In this document: piece by piece, positions 33,229 through 43,628 of the stretch
Numbering within the stretch: the first letter of the stretch is position 1
How the letters are laid out: each line of letters opens with the position of its first letter
Assembly (NCBI RefSeq): GCF_040610475.1
Contig: NZ_JBEXMJ010000007.1
Coordinates: 124,001-188,000, forward strand
Direction: 5' to 3'
Source: Actinopolymorpha sp. NPDC004070
GTDB lineage: Bacteria; Actinomycetota; Actinomycetes; Propionibacteriales; Actinopolymorphaceae
DNA length: 64,000 nt
Made by a program: the position numbers and the translations under genes
The notes under the pieces: model-generated
What the model was told of the DNA's origin: nothing
What the model saw: only the letters and a program-made list of their open reading frames with translations
Database searches by the model: none

Positions 33229-34467
33229 ATGCGTGAGGTGGTGCTCCTCGGCTCGACCGGCTCGATCGGAACCCAGGCGATCGACGTCGTACGCCGCAAC
33301 CCGGACCGGTTCCGCGTCGTCGGCCTCGCCGCCGGCGGCGGGCAGGTGGACCTGCTCGCCCGGCAGGCGCTCGACCTCGGGGTCGACGTGGTGGCGGTGG
33401 CCCGCTCGACCGTCGTCCAGGACCTCCAGCTGGCGTTCTACGCCGAGGCCCAGCGGCAGGGCTACTCCCGCGGCGAGTTCAGCGTGCCGAAGATCCTCGC
33501 CGGCCCGGACGCGGCCGCGGAGGTCGCCACCTGGCCCTGTGACACCGTTCTGAACGGCATGACCGGCTCCGTCGGGCTGGCGCCCACCCTCGCCGCCCTG
33601 AACGCCGGCCGCACGCTCGCGCTGGCCAACAAGGAGTCCCTGATCGCGGGCGGCCCGCTGGTGCGGGCGGCGGCCAAGCCCGGCCAGATCGTCCCGGTCG
33701 ACTCCGAGCACACCGCGCTGGCGCAGTGCCTGCGCTCCGGCAGCCGGGCGGAGGTGCGCAAGCTGGTGGTCACCGCCAGTGGCGGCCCGTTCCGTGGCCG
33801 CACCCGAGCCTCGCTTGCCGACGTCACGCTCGAGCAGGCGCTGGCCCACCCCACCTGGAACATGGGCCCGGTGGTCACGATCAACTCCGCCACCCTGGTC
33901 AACAAGGGGCTGGAGGTGATCGAGGCGCACGAGCTCTTCGACGTCCCGTACGCCGACATCGAGGTGGTCGTGCACCCGCAGTCGATCGTGCACTCGATGG
34001 TGGAGTTCGCCGACGGGTCCACGATCGCCCAGGCCAGCCCGCCCGACATGCGGCTGCCGATCGCGCTCGCGCTCGGCTGGCCGGACCGCGTGCCCGACGC
34101 CGCGCCCGCCTGCGACTGGACCAAGGCAGCCAGCTGGGAGTTCGAGCCGCTGGACGACGAGGCGTTCCCGTCCGTGCGCCTCGCCCGGGAGGCGGGGGAG
34201 CGGGGCGGCCTCGCACCGGCCGTCTACAACGCGTCCAACGAGGAGTGCGTCGCGGCGTTCACGGCGGGTCGGCTGCCGTTCCTCGGCATCGTGGACACCG
34301 TGGCCGCGATCGTCGGGGAGTACGCTCACCAGGCGGGCCCCGGAGCCGGCGGGAACCCCCGTACGCTCCCGGAGGTTCTGGAGGCGGAGACCTGGGCACG
34401 TGCCCGCGCCGCCGAACTCATCGAGGGCCACGCCGCATCGCCTGACCGGGAGGGCTCCTCCGCATGA
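33229..34467 (+). CDS. dxr: 1-deoxy-D-xylulose-5-phosphate reductoisomerase
   Basis: A 412-residue Dxr, the NADPH-dependent second step of the MEP isoprenoid pathway and the target of fosmidomycin. The dinucleotide loop [19 protein letters not shown], the metal ligands around VDSEHTAL, and TASGGPFRG are intact. The start is ATG 33229; GTG 33223 would add two residues. ispG of the same pathway is two genes downstream, with rseP between, the usual actinobacterial order. Confidence 0.97.
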   Translation: MREVVLLGSTGSIGTQAIDVVRRNPDRFRVVGLAAGGGQVDLLARQALDLGVDVVAVARSTVVQDLQLAFYAEAQRQGYSRGEFSVPKILAGPDAAAEVATWPCDTVLNGMTGSVGLAPTLAALNAGRTLALANKESLIAGGPLVRAAAKPGQIVPVDSEHTALAQCLRSGSRAEVRKLVVTASGGPFRGRTRASLADVTLEQALAHPTWNMGPVVTINSATLVNKGLEVIEAHELFDVPYADIEVVVHPQSIVHSMVEFADGSTIAQASPPDMRLPIALALGWPDRVPDAAPACDWTKAASWEFEPLDDEAFPSVRLAREAGERGGLAPAVYNASNEECVAAFTAGRLPFLGIVDTVAAIVGEYAHQAGPGAGGNPRTLPEVLEAETWARARAAELIEGHAASPDREGSSA

Positions 34468-34507
34468 ACCTCCGATCGACCTGGGATCGACCTGACATGG
34501 ACGTGCC

Positions 34508-35797
34508 ATGGACCTGATCGCGATCATCGGTGCCGTCGTCTTCTTCGTCGGCGTCCTGGCCTCGGTCGCCCTGCACGAGGTCGGACACTTCGCCCCGGCC
34601 AAGTGGTTCGACGTCCGCGTCACGCAGTACATGGTCGGGTTCGGCCGCACCGTCTGGTCGCGCCGGCGCGGCGAGACGGAGTACGGCCTGAAGCTCATCC
34701 CGTTCGGCGGCTACGTCCGGATGATCGGGATGTTCCCTCCCGCTCCCGACGGGCGGATGCGCAAGGCCAGCACCGGGCCGTTCCAGACGCTGATCGAGGA
34801 GGCCCGCAACTCCTCGGCCGAGGAGACGCCGCCCGGTGAGGAGCACCGCCTCTTCTACACCAAGAAGTGGTGGCAGAAGCTGATCATCATGAGCGGCGGC
34901 CCGCTCATGAACATCATCCTGGCGGTCCTGTTGTTCGGGGTCGTGCTGATGGGCTTCGGCACCGACGTGCCCAAGCCGACGATCAGCGCGGTGCCCGACT
35001 GCGTGGTCCCGGCCGCCGACGGCGCCCGCAAGTGCACGCCCGCCGACCCGCTGTCGCCGGCGAAGAAGGCCGGCCTGCGGCCCGGCGACGAGATCGTCGC
35101 CTTCGACGGCACTCCGGTCGACTCCTGGAACAAGACGTCCGCGCTGATCCGCGACGCCGGCGCGGGGCCGGTCACGATCACGGTGGAACGCGACGGCGCG
35201 CGCCGCACCCTGCACACGACGCTGATCGCGGCCGACCGGCCCGACCCGAACAACCCCGCGAAGCTGGAGCGCGTCGGCTTCCTCGGAGTGAGCCCGACCG
35301 TGGTCCGCGAGCGCCAGGGGCCGGCCGCGGTGGTCGGTGAGATGGGCCGGCTCACGGCCGCGACCGCGCAGGCCATGGTGCACATCCCCGAACGCATGGT
35401 CGGAGTGGCCAAGGCGGCGTTCGGGGAGAAGCGGGCGATGGACAGCCCGATGAGCGTGATCGGCGCCAGCCGCGTCGCGGGCGAGATCGCCTCCGCGTCG
35501 CAGGTGTCGGTCGGCGACCGGATCGCCACGTTCCTGCAGTGGCTCGGCGCGCTGAACCTCTTCGTCGCGCTGTTCAACCTCGTCCCACTGCTGCCCATGG
35601 ACGGCGGCCACATCGCGGGCGCGTTGTACGAAGCGCTGCGGCGCGCCGTGGCGCGGCTGCGGCGGCGCCCCGACCCCGGCTACGTCGACGTCGCGCGGGC
35701 GCTGCCGGTGGCGTACGCGGTGGCGAGCGTGCTCATCGTGATGGGCGTCCTGCTGTTGTACGCCGACATTGTCAATCCGGTACGGATATCGAACTGA
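34508..35797 (+). CDS. rseP: Site-2 (RseP-type) intramembrane metalloprotease
   Basis: A 429-residue membrane zinc protease. The HEVGH motif (23-27) lies in the first helix and the third zinc ligand region is PLLPMDGGH near residue 365. A PDZ domain (about 170-235, with AKKAGLRPGDEIVAFDG) lies between. Homologues cut anti-sigma factors and other membrane substrates (Rip1 in mycobacteria). A Thr/Pro-rich insertion with two cysteines precedes the PDZ domain. It lies between dxr and ispG. Confidence 0.94.
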   Translation: MDLIAIIGAVVFFVGVLASVALHEVGHFAPAKWFDVRVTQYMVGFGRTVWSRRRGETEYGLKLIPFGGYVRMIGMFPPAPDGRMRKASTGPFQTLIEEARNSSAEETPPGEEHRLFYTKKWWQKLIIMSGGPLMNIILAVLLFGVVLMGFGTDVPKPTISAVPDCVVPAADGARKCTPADPLSPAKKAGLRPGDEIVAFDGTPVDSWNKTSALIRDAGAGPVTITVERDGARRTLHTTLIAADRPDPNNPAKLERVGFLGVSPTVVRERQGPAAVVGEMGRLTAATAQAMVHIPERMVGVAKAAFGEKRAMDSPMSVIGASRVAGEIASASQVSVGDRIATFLQWLGALNLFVALFNLVPLLPMDGGHIAGALYEALRRAVARLRRRPDPGYVDVARALPVAYAVASVLIVMGVLLLYADIVNPVRISN

Positions 35798-35810
35798 GGT
35801 GCCGTACCCA

Positions 35811-35927
35811 GTGATCCAGCAAGCGGCCCGCGACGCCTCCGGAGAAGTGATCCGGGCGGCCAGCCGGGTAATGATCCAGACGTACGCACGGGAAGCCGTG
35901 CGACGAGCAGCGAAGGACAACTCGTGA
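35811..35927 (+). CDS. Candidate 38-residue small protein between rseP and ispG
   Basis: A GTG at 35811 opens a 38-codon frame whose TGA overlaps the GTG of ispG (GTGA, 35924-35927). GAGG lies 11 bases before the start. The product is Ala/Arg/Gln-rich, rich in heptad-like alternation and probably one amphipathic helix, with three related VI(Q/R) or MIQ segments. Such coupling hints at a translated leader or small protein, but a chance frame in GC-rich DNA cannot be excluded. No function is claimed. Confidence 0.35.
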   Translation: MIQQAARDASGEVIRAASRVMIQTYAREAVRRAAKDNS

Positions 35928-37081
35928 CCAGCATCGACCTCGGCATGCCCGCAGCACCCCCGCCCGTCCTCGCCGAACGCCGCAAGACCCGGCAGATCCG
36001 CGTCGGCAAGGTGCTGGTGGGCGGTGACGCGCCGGTCTCGGTGCAGTCGATGACGACGACGCCGACCACCGACATCAACGCGACGCTGCAGCAGATCGCG
36101 GAGCTGACGGCGACCGGGTGCGACATCGTGCGGGTAGCGGTACCCAGCCAGGACGACGCCGACGCGCTGCCGGCCATCGCCGCAAAGTCGCAGATCCCGG
36201 TGATCGCCGACATCCACTTCCAGCCGAAGTACGTCTTCGCCGCCATCGAGGCCGGTTGTGCCGCGGTGCGGGTCAACCCCGGCAACATCCGCAAGTTCGA
36301 CGACCAGGTGAAGGAGATCGCCCGCACCGCCGCCGACGCGGGCGTGTCCATCCGGATCGGCGTCAACGCCGGCTCGCTGGACCCCAGGCTGCTGGAGAAG
36401 TACGGCAAGCCGACCCCGGAGGCGCTGGTCGAGTCGGCGCTGTGGGAGGCGAGCCTGTTCGAGGAGCACGGCTTCCACGACTTCAAGATCTCGGTGAAGC
36501 ACCACGACCCGGTGGTGATGGTGCGGGCGTACGAACTCCTCTCGGAGCAGTGCGACTACCCGCTGCACCTCGGCGTGACCGAGGCCGGCCCGGCGTTCCA
36601 GGGCACGATCAAGTCCGCGGTGGCGTTCGGCGCCCTGCTGTCGAAGGGGATCGGCGACACGATCCGGGTGTCCCTGTCGGCCCCGCCGGCGGAGGAGGTC
36701 AAGGTCGGCATCAAGATCCTGGAGTCGCTGAACCTCCGCCCGCGCAAGCTGGAGATCGTGTCCTGCCCCTCGTGCGGACGCGCCCAGGTCGACGTCTACA
36801 AGCTCGCCGACGAGGTGACCGCGGGCCTTGAGGGCATGGAGGTGCCGCTGCGCGTCGCCGTGATGGGCTGCGTGGTGAACGGCCCCGGCGAGGCGCGCGA
36901 GGCGGACCTCGGCGTGGCGTCCGGCAACGGCAAGGGCCAGATCTTCGTCAAGGGCGAGGTCGTGCGAACCGTTCCCGAGAGTGAGATCGTGGAGACCCTC
37001 ATCGACGAGGCCATGCGCATCGGTGAGGAGATGAAGGGCGCCGGAGTAGCATCCGGTGCACCCGAGGTCTCGGTGCGCTAG
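35924..37081 (+). CDS. ispG: (E)-4-hydroxy-3-methylbut-2-enyl-diphosphate synthase
   Basis: A 385-residue IspG, the 4Fe-4S reductase making HMBPP in the MEP pathway. The N-terminal TIM-barrel part carries [11 protein letters not shown], and the C-terminal cluster domain has [10 protein letters not shown] and [11 protein letters not shown] with the cluster cysteines and glutamate. GTG 35924 follows GAAGGA by seven bases. It shares the pathway with dxr upstream. Confidence 0.97.
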   Translation: MTSIDLGMPAAPPPVLAERRKTRQIRVGKVLVGGDAPVSVQSMTTTPTTDINATLQQIAELTATGCDIVRVAVPSQDDADALPAIAAKSQIPVIADIHFQPKYVFAAIEAGCAAVRVNPGNIRKFDDQVKEIARTAADAGVSIRIGVNAGSLDPRLLEKYGKPTPEALVESALWEASLFEEHGFHDFKISVKHHDPVVMVRAYELLSEQCDYPLHLGVTEAGPAFQGTIKSAVAFGALLSKGIGDTIRVSLSAPPAEEVKVGIKILESLNLRPRKLEIVSCPSCGRAQVDVYKLADEVTAGLEGMEVPLRVAVMGCVVNGPGEAREADLGVASGNGKGQIFVKGEVVRTVPESEIVETLIDEAMRIGEEMKGAGVASGAPEVSVR

Positions 37082-37166
37082 GCCGGGAACGATGATCGTC
37101 GGGACCGGCCGGGGCGCAGCCGGTGCTTTGCGAAGCCGGCCGGTGACGATCGCGAGGAGGCGGGGG

Positions 37167-38012
37167 ATGCTCGACACCACCGAGCGGGTCCGGCTCCTGC
37201 GCACGTCCGACCTGCGCGCGGTCCGGCGGCTGCTGGACGCGGACCCGGTGACCAACGTGTTCATCGACGCCCGGGTGCGCGCCGCCGGCAGCGACCTGCG
37301 CCGGATGGGTGGCCAGTTGTGGGGGTACGGCGAGGGCGGCCGGCTCACCTCGCTGTGCTTCGCCGGCGCCAACCTCGTACCCGTCGCCGCCACACCGTCC
37401 GCGGTCGCGGCGTTCGCCGAGCTGGCCCTGCGGTACGGCCGTAACTGCTCCTCGGTGTGGGGTCCGCGCGACGCGGTGGCGCCACTGTGGGACGCGCTCG
37501 AGCCGACCTGGGGACCGGCCCGCGGCGTGCGCGGCGAGCAGCCGTTCCTCACCACCCGTGACCAGCCCGCGGTGCCGGCCGACCCGGCCGTGCGCAGGGT
37601 CCGCATCGACGAGCTCGACGCGCTCTACCGCGCCAGCGTGGCGTTCTTCCGCGAGGAGCTCGGGGTGAGCCCGGAGGAGCGCGACGGCGGGGCCTACTAC
37701 CGCGCCCGGGTCGCGGAGCTGATCGCCCGGGGGCATGCGTTCGCGCGGTTCGAGAACGGCGAGGTCGTCTTCAAGGCCGAGATCGGGGTGGCGACCCCGC
37801 GGGCGTTCCAGATCCAGGGTGTGTGGGTGCGCCCGGACCGGCGGGGCGAAGGGCTGGCCGCGCCCGGGGTCGCGGCCGTGACGGCGGCCGGTCTGCGCGA
37901 CGTGGCGCCGGTGGCTACGTTGTACGTCAACGACTTCAACCACGCGGCACGGCACACCTACGCACGCGTCGGCTTCAGCCACGCCGACACCTTCATGACG
38001 GTGCTGTTCTAG
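37167..38012 (+). CDS. GNAT acetyltransferase with DUF4081 domain
   Basis: A 281-residue protein: an N-terminal DUF4081 half (about 1-135) and a C-terminal GNAT fold with the acetyl-CoA segment [13 protein letters not shown] and [18 protein letters not shown]. The acceptor is unknown. This architecture is regularly found after ispG in actinobacteria. ATG 37167 after GAGGAGGCGGGGG is preferred to earlier starts that would overlap ispG. Confidence 0.88.
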   Translation: MLDTTERVRLLRTSDLRAVRRLLDADPVTNVFIDARVRAAGSDLRRMGGQLWGYGEGGRLTSLCFAGANLVPVAATPSAVAAFAELALRYGRNCSSVWGPRDAVAPLWDALEPTWGPARGVRGEQPFLTTRDQPAVPADPAVRRVRIDELDALYRASVAFFREELGVSPEERDGGAYYRARVAELIARGHAFARFENGEVVFKAEIGVATPRAFQIQGVWVRPDRRGEGLAAPGVAAVTAAGLRDVAPVATLYVNDFNHAARHTYARVGFSHADTFMTVLF

Positions 38013-38073
38013 ACGGACCCTACGGACCCGTGCTGTTCCGGAGGCCGTCCTCCACGAAGCGGTAGGGAGCGGT

Positions 38074-41000
38074 GTGGCACGCGGGACAGTGGGCGCAGGC
38101 TGGCAGTTCTGGATCGACCGGGGCGGCACGTTCACCGACGTGGTGGCCCGCACCCCCACCGGTGCGCTGCTGACCCACAAGCTGCTCTCCGACAATCCCG
38201 CCCGCTACGCCGACGCCGCGGTGGCCGGCATCCGGGCGCTGCTCGACCAAGCTGGTGAGGCGGCCGGTGAGGAACCGGATGCGAGGCCGATCGCCGAGGT
38301 GATCGAGGCGGTACGCATGGGCACCACGGTGGCCACCAACGCGCTGCTCGAACGCCGCGGCGAGCGGACCGCGCTGGTGATCACCCAGGGGTTCGCCGAC
38401 GCGCTGCGGATCGGCTACCAGAACCGCCCGCGCATCTTCGACCGGCACATCGTGCTTCCGGACATGCTGTTCGAGCGGGTCGTCGAGGTGGCCGAACGTG
38501 TCACCGCCGACGGCACCGTTTTGCGCCCTCCGGACCTCGACGCGCTGGAGGAGAAGCTGCGCGAGGTGTACGCCGACGGCATCCGCGCGGTCGCGGTGGT
38601 CTGCCTGCACAGCTACCTCCACCCCGCGCACGAGCGGCAGGTCGGCGAACTGGCCGCACGGATCGGTTTCCCACAGGTCTCGCTGTCGAGTGAGGCCAGC
38701 CCGCTGATGCGGGTGGTCCCTCGCGGTGACACCACGGTGGTCGACGCCTACCTCTCCCCGGTGCTGCGGCGCTACGTCGAGCACGTGGCCGCCGAGCTGT
38801 CCGGCGTACGCCTGATGTTCATGCAGTCCAACGGCGGGCTGGCCGAGGCGGGCCACTTCCGCGGCAAGGACGCCATCCTGTCCGGACCGGCGGGCGGGAT
38901 CGTCGGCATGGTGCGGATGTCGCGGCTGGCCGGGTTCGACAAGGTGATCGGCTTCGACATGGGCGGGACGTCCACCGACGTGTCGCACTACGCCGGTGAA
39001 TACGAACGCGTCTTCGACACCCAGGTGGCGGGGGTGCGGCTGCGCGCGCCGATGCTCGACATCCACACCGTCGCGGCCGGCGGCGGGTCGGTCCTGCACT
39101 TCGACGGCAGCCGCTACCGCGTCGGACCCGACTCCGCGGGTGCGGATCCCGGGCCGGCCTGCTACCGGGGCGGCGGCCCGCTCACCGTCACCGACGCCAA
39201 CGTGATGCTGGGCCGGGTGCAGCCGGCGTACTTCCCGCACGTCTTCGGACCGGGCGGCGACCAGCCGCTGGACGTCTCCGTCGTGCGGGACGGGTTCGCG
39301 GACCTGGCCGAGCGGATCGCCGCCGCGACCGGTGACGACCGTACGCCCGAACAGGTCGCCGCCGGGTTCGTGGCGATCGCGGTCGCCAACATGGCCAACG
39401 CGGTGAAGAAGATCTCGGTGCAGAAGGGCCACGACGTCACCGAGTACGCCCTCACCACCTTCGGCGGCGCGGGCGGCCAGCACGCCTGTGCGGTGGCCGA
39501 CGCGCTCGGCATCCGCACGGTCCTGGTGCCGCCGATGGCGGGCGTGCTCTCCGCTCTCGGCATCGGCCTGGCCGACACCACCACCATGCGCGAGCAGTCC
39601 GTCGAGTGCGGGCTGGACGCCGACGGCATCGAGCGGGTCGAGGCGGTGGCGGCCGATCTCGCCCGCACCGCGCGCGAGGAACTCCTCGCCGAGGACGTGC
39701 CGGCCGAACGCATCGAGGTGGTTCGCCGCGCGCACCTGCGTTACGACGGGACCGACACCGCGGTGCCGGTGGCGCTGGCCGAGCCGGCCGACCCGGCGGC
39801 GATGGTGGCCGAGTTCGAGGCGGCCTACCGGCGTACGTACTCCTTCCTGATGGACCGGCCGCTGGTCGTGGAGGCGGTGTCGGTCGAGGCGGTCGGCGCC
39901 ACCGATCCGCCCGACCTGGACGCCCTGGCACCGGCCGACCCGGCCGCGGGGACCGCTCCCGAAGTCGAGGAGCCGACGGTACGGATGTACGCCGGTGAGG
40001 GCTGGCACGACGTGCCCCTCCTGCGCCGCGACCGGCTCGCCGCCGGCACCACCGTCACGGGACCGGCCGTCGTCACCGAGGCGAACGCCACCACCGTGGT
40101 CGAACCCGGCTGGGCGGCCACCGTCGCCGCGACCGGCCACCTGCGGATCGAACGCGTCAGCGCCCGCGCCGACGTGGACAACGTCGGCACCGAGGTCGAC
40201 CCGGTCCTGCTGGAGATCTTCAACAACCTCTTCATGTCGATCGCGGAGCAGATGGGTGCCCGGCTGTCCTCGACCGCGCAGTCGGTGAACATCAAGGAGC
40301 GACTGGACTTCTCCTGCGCGTTGTTCGACCCCGACGGCAACCTCATCGCCAACGCGCCGCACATGCCGGTGCACCTGGGCTCGATGGGCGCGAGCGTGCA
40401 GGAGGTGATCCGCCGGCGCGGGAACGCGATGAAACGCGGCGACGTCTACGCGGTCAACGACCCCTACCACGGCGGCACCCACCTGCCCGACGTGACCGTG
40501 GTGACGCCGGTGTACGACCAGGCGGGGGAGACGGTGCTGTTCTTCGTCGCCTCCCGCGGACACCACGCCGAGATCGGCGGCCTCACCCCCGGCTCGATGC
40601 CGGCGACCAGCCGCTCGGTCGAGGAGGAGGGGGTGCTGTTCGACAACTGGCTGCTGGTGGAGAACGCCCGGCTGCGTGAGGACGAGACGCGGCGGCTCCT
40701 CACCGAGGCGGCGTACCCCTCCCGCAACCCCGACACCAACCTCGCCGACCTGCTCGCCCAGATCGCCGCCAGCGAGAAGGGTGTGGAGGAGGTCGCGAAG
40801 ATGATCGACCACTTCGGGCTGGACGTCGTACAGGCGTACATGCGGCACGTGCAGGACAACGCCGAGGAGGCAGTACGCCGGGTGCTCGCCACACTCGAGG
40901 GCGGGTCGTACAGCTACGAGATGGACTCCGGCGCCCGGATCGAGGTGCGGGTCGAGGTGGACCGCTCGGCGCGTACCGCCACCATCGACTTCACCGGCAC

Positions 41001-41733
41001 CTCGGCCCAGCTCGACACCAACTTCAACGCCCCGGCGTCGGTGGCGACGGCGGCCGCGCTGTACGTCTTCCGCACCCTGGTCGACGACGACATCCCCCTC
41101 AACGACGGGTGCCTGCGGCCGTTGCGCATCGTCGTACCCGAGGGCAGCATGCTCGCGCCGAGGTTCCCGGCGGCCGTGGTGGCCGGCAACGTCGAGACCT
41201 CGCAGGCGGTGACCGGTGCGCTGTACGCCGCGCTCGGCGTGCAGGCCGAGGGCTCGGGGACGATGAACAACGTGACGTTCGGGAACGCGCGGCACCAGTA
41301 CTACGAGACGGTCGCGTCCGGGTCGGGCGCGGGCGAGGGCTTCGACGGCGCGGCCGTGGTGCAGACGCACATGACGAACTCCCGGCTGACCGACCCGGAG
41401 GTGCTGGAGTGGCGGCTGCCGGTGCTGCTGGACAGCTTCGCGATCCGGCGGGGGAGCGGCGGCGCCGGGCGCTGGCGCGGTGGTGACGGGGCGGTGCGCC
41501 GGCTGCGGTTCCTGGAGCCGGCGACGGTGAGCACGCTGTCGGGCCACCGCCGGGTCGCGCCGTACGGCATGGCCGGCGGACAGCCCGGCGCGCTCGGGCA
41601 CAACCGGATCGAACGCGCCGACGGCAGCGTCGTGGAGTTGGCCGGCGCCGACTCGGCGGAGGTGGGTCCGGGCGACGTGCTGGTCGTGGAGACACCGGGC
41701 GGCGGGGGATACGGGCCGGTTGGTCCCGCCTGA
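38074..41733 (+). CDS. Fused hydantoinase/5-oxoprolinase (HyuA-HyuB)
   Basis: A 1219-residue fusion of the two subunits of the hydantoinase/oxoprolinase family. The N-terminal HyuA-like ATPase part (about 1-700) begins [13 protein letters not shown] and has [12 protein letters not shown]. The HyuB-like part (about 705-1215) starts [16 protein letters not shown] and includes [12 protein letters not shown] and [11 protein letters not shown]. The family opens cyclic amides (5-oxoproline, hydantoins) or carboxylates ketones using ATP. The full-length fusion resembles eukaryotic-type OPLAH, so 5-oxoprolinase is the best guess. GTG 38074 follows GGGAG. Confidence 0.88.
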   Translation: MARGTVGAGWQFWIDRGGTFTDVVARTPTGALLTHKLLSDNPARYADAAVAGIRALLDQAGEAAGEEPDARPIAEVIEAVRMGTTVATNALLERRGERTALVITQGFADALRIGYQNRPRIFDRHIVLPDMLFERVVEVAERVTADGTVLRPPDLDALEEKLREVYADGIRAVAVVCLHSYLHPAHERQVGELAARIGFPQVSLSSEASPLMRVVPRGDTTVVDAYLSPVLRRYVEHVAAELSGVRLMFMQSNGGLAEAGHFRGKDAILSGPAGGIVGMVRMSRLAGFDKVIGFDMGGTSTDVSHYAGEYERVFDTQVAGVRLRAPMLDIHTVAAGGGSVLHFDGSRYRVGPDSAGADPGPACYRGGGPLTVTDANVMLGRVQPAYFPHVFGPGGDQPLDVSVVRDGFADLAERIAAATGDDRTPEQVAAGFVAIAVANMANAVKKISVQKGHDVTEYALTTFGGAGGQHACAVADALGIRTVLVPPMAGVLSALGIGLADTTTMREQSVECGLDADGIERVEAVAADLARTAREELLAEDVPAERIEVVRRAHLRYDGTDTAVPVALAEPADPAAMVAEFEAAYRRTYSFLMDRPLVVEAVSVEAVGATDPPDLDALAPADPAAGTAPEVEEPTVRMYAGEGWHDVPLLRRDRLAAGTTVTGPAVVTEANATTVVEPGWAATVAATGHLRIERVSARADVDNVGTEVDPVLLEIFNNLFMSIAEQMGARLSSTAQSVNIKERLDFSCALFDPDGNLIANAPHMPVHLGSMGASVQEVIRRRGNAMKRGDVYAVNDPYHGGTHLPDVTVVTPVYDQAGETVLFFVASRGHHAEIGGLTPGSMPATSRSVEEEGVLFDNWLLVENARLREDETRRLLTEAAYPSRNPDTNLADLLAQIAASEKGVEEVAKMIDHFGLDVVQAYMRHVQDNAEEAVRRVLATLEGGSYSYEMDSGARIEVRVEVDRSARTATIDFTGTSAQLDTNFNAPASVATAAALYVFRTLVDDDIPLNDGCLRPLRIVVPEGSMLAPRFPAAVVAGNVETSQAVTGALYAALGVQAEGSGTMNNVTFGNARHQYYETVASGSGAGEGFDGAAVVQTHMTNSRLTDPEVLEWRLPVLLDSFAIRRGSGGAGRWRGGDGAVRRLRFLEPATVSTLSGHRRVAPYGMAGGQPGALGHNRIERADGSVVELAGADSAEVGPGDVLVVETPGGGGYGPVGPA

Positions 41734-41774
41734 GGCGCTTGGCGGGGTGCACCTGATCGGCCCGAGCCGAGCAC

Positions 41775-41793
41775 GGTAGGTGGGCGACCTACC
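41775..41793 (+). promoter_or_regulatory. Perfect 7-bp inverted repeat touching the DUF389 start codon
   Basis: GGTAGGT (41775-41781) and ACCTACC (41787-41793) flank GGGCG and end on the base before ATG 41794. The left arm includes AGGT, so as RNA it would hide the start region. As DNA it may be an operator. Confidence 0.7.
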
Positions 41794-42735
41794 ATGTCCG
41801 GCGTGCTGCATCTGCGGGTGACCTCGCCGCCGGAGCGGACCGAGAAGGTCGTCGCGCTCCTCGAGGACTGCGTGGGAGTCGCCAGCCTCGCCGTCGTGCC
41901 GGGTGCGTCGATCCGCCCACCCGGTGACCTGGTGTACGCGGACATCGCCCGCGAATCGGTCGAAGGGGTCCTGGGCGGGCTGCGAGACCTCGGCCTGGAG
42001 GCCGACGGGACGATCGCGATGGAGACCGTCGACACCGCCGTCTCCGACGCCGCCGAACGCGCCGAGCGGGCCGCACCCGGCGAGGGCGCGGACGCGGTCA
42101 TCTGGGAGGAGGTCGTACGCCACACCTCCGACGACGCCGCGCTGTCGTGGACGTTCCTGTCGTTCCTCTTCCTCGCCACCACCCTCGCCGCGATCGCGGT
42201 CGTCCTCGACTCCTCGATCCTGGTGATCGGCGCGATGGTGGTGGGTCCGGAGTTCGTGGCGCTGGCCGCGATCGCGGTCGGGATCGTGCATCACCGGGCC
42301 CGTCTGCTGCGCCGGGGACTGTTCACATTGGCCGTCGGCTTCGCCGTGGCGATCGCGGGCACCACGGTGCTGTGCCTGCTCGCCCGGGCAGCGGGGTGGA
42401 TCACCCTCGCGCAGATCGACCGGCCCAGGCCGCTGACCGGGTTCATCTGGACGCCGGACCGGTGGTCGTTCGTGGTCGCCTTCATCGCGGGGATCGCCGG
42501 CGTACTGTCCCTCACCGCGTCGAAGTCCGGCACGCTCGTCGGCGTCTTCATCTCGGTCACCACCGTGCCGGCGGCCGGCAACCTCGCCGCGGCCCTGGCC
42601 CTCGGTGACCTCACCGAACTCGCCGGCTCCGGGGCCCAGCTCGGCATCAACATGGCCGCCATCGTGCTGGCCGGTGTGGCGACCCTGATGCTGCAGAAGG
42701 CGGTCGGCCGACCGGGACGGCGGATCCGGATCTGA
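41794..42735 (+). CDS. DUF389 membrane protein
   Basis: A 313-residue protein: a soluble N-terminal half (about 1-110) and six membrane helices from residue 128 onward (LSWTFLSFLFLATTLAAIAV, then SILVIGAMVVGPEFVALAA). The family (DUF389/TIGR00341) is conserved but of unknown function. A hairpin abuts the start codon and may set its expression. It converges on the T7SS cassette with nine bases between stops and no terminator. Confidence 0.85.
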   Translation: MSGVLHLRVTSPPERTEKVVALLEDCVGVASLAVVPGASIRPPGDLVYADIARESVEGVLGGLRDLGLEADGTIAMETVDTAVSDAAERAERAAPGEGADAVIWEEVVRHTSDDAALSWTFLSFLFLATTLAAIAVVLDSSILVIGAMVVGPEFVALAAIAVGIVHHRARLLRRGLFTLAVGFAVAIAGTTVLCLLARAAGWITLAQIDRPRPLTGFIWTPDRWSFVVAFIAGIAGVLSLTASKSGTLVGVFISVTTVPAAGNLAAALALGDLTELAGSGAQLGINMAAIVLAGVATLMLQKAVGRPGRRIRI

Positions 42736-42744
42736 GCCGTACCC

Positions 42745-43233
42745 TCAGCCGATGATCTCGCCGATCGCCATCCAGAGGAGGTTCTCGATGATGGTCTTGG
42801 TGATCTGCCGGAAGATCGGGATCTCCAGCAGCGAGCCGCCGAACGTCACCGCGGCGGTCGCGATCGCCTGGGCGATCTGGAAGGCCAGGATCACCAGCTG
42901 GACCATGGCGTTGATCTTCAGGACCAGCACCACCCCGGCGTAGACGAACAACCCGAGGCCGAAGCCGGTGCCGGCGGTGGAGGCGATGTCGAGGTTCTTG
43001 GTGCCGCCGTGTTCGTTCCACAGTTTCGTGAAAGCCTCGACGGTGGGCCCCTCGTGTCCTTCGGAGACCTTGGTCGCCGCACCCTGCGCGCCGCCGGACA
43101 CGGTGCTCAGCCGGTCGGCGAAGTCCACCCAGGTCCGACCCATCCCGAACAGCTTCTCCTCGTCGCCCTCCGGCCAGTTGATGCCGATCATGCCGAGCAC
43201 GGTGACGAGTTCGCCGGGAAGTTGGAGCCCCAT
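42745..43233 (-). CDS. WXG100-like/CpnT N-terminal domain protein lacking a toxin
   Basis: A 162-residue protein matching the secretion-competent N-terminal module of actinobacterial T7SS polymorphic toxins: INWPEGDEEKLF, a helical WXG100-like region to about residue 85 (LWNEHGG), then hydrophobic segments (about 88-140) and SLLEIPIFRQIT. In full toxins this module continues into a catalytic domain; here a stop follows at IGEIIG, just where the payload would begin. It starts six bases after the WXG100 gene stop. It might be a secreted scaffold, or a toxin that has lost its payload. Confidence 0.8.
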   Translation of the reverse strand: MGLQLPGELVTVLGMIGINWPEGDEEKLFGMGRTWVDFADRLSTVSGGAQGAATKVSEGHEGPTVEAFTKLWNEHGGTKNLDIASTAGTGFGLGLFVYAGVVLVLKINAMVQLVILAFQIAQAIATAAVTFGGSLLEIPIFRQITKTIIENLLWMAIGEIIG

Positions 43234-43239
43234 GTCGTC

Positions 43240-43575
43240 TCAGACCGCCTCGACGTCGTTGCCGACCTGGCTGAACAGCTGCCCGCCGCCCTCCTCGTTG
43301 TCGCGCGCGGTGCGCGCCACGTGGTGGGCGGCCTCGGAGTGGGCGGTCAGGTCACCGAGGATTCCTTCGAGCTGGTCGAAGGCGAACCCCGACACGACCT
43401 GGTGGGTGACGCCGATCAGCATCCCGATCTCGTCTCCGCCCCACGGCTCACCGAAGCCGGCGAGCTCGGCCTTGATGCCCTTCAGGTCCCGGGCGAGGTC
43501 CTGGGCCACCTTGTCGAGGTCACCCGAGGCGAGGTTGAGCTGGTTCCACCCGAGCTTGACGTTCTCGTCACCCAT
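43240..43575 (-). CDS. WXG100/ESAT-6-like secreted protein
   Basis: A 111-residue helical hairpin protein; the turn motif PWGGDEIG corresponds to WXG. Such proteins are T7SS substrates or chaperone partners. The start at ATG 43575 is within a triplicated 18-bp repeat that contains the preceding gene's stop. It lies between a YbaB-like gene and the CpnT-N-like gene, the usual order of these cassettes. Confidence 0.85.
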   Translation of the reverse strand: MGDENVKLGWNQLNLASGDLDKVAQDLARDLKGIKAELAGFGEPWGGDEIGMLIGVTHQVVSGFAFDQLEGILGDLTAHSEAAHHVARTARDNEEGGGQLFSQVGNDVEAV

Positions 43576-43628
43576 CGTCGTTCAGTCCCTGTTCGTCGTT
43601 CAGTCCCTGTTCGTCGTTCAGTCCCTGT
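43576..43628. repeat. 18-bp triplication spanning a stop codon and ribosome binding region
   Basis: Three near-perfect copies of CGTCGTTCAGTCCCTGTT (43576-43593, 43594-43611, 43612-43628). On the coding (minus) strand each carries AGGGACTGA, so the YbaB stop and the sequence before the WXG100 start are repeated. Confidence 0.95.

Noticed and set aside
38020..42294. 1424-codon open frame on the minus strand opposite the hydantoinase fusion
   Set aside because: Its translation is His/Arg/Gly-rich without any domain and it mirrors the third-position GC bias of the real gene. A typical antisense shadow in GC-rich DNA.
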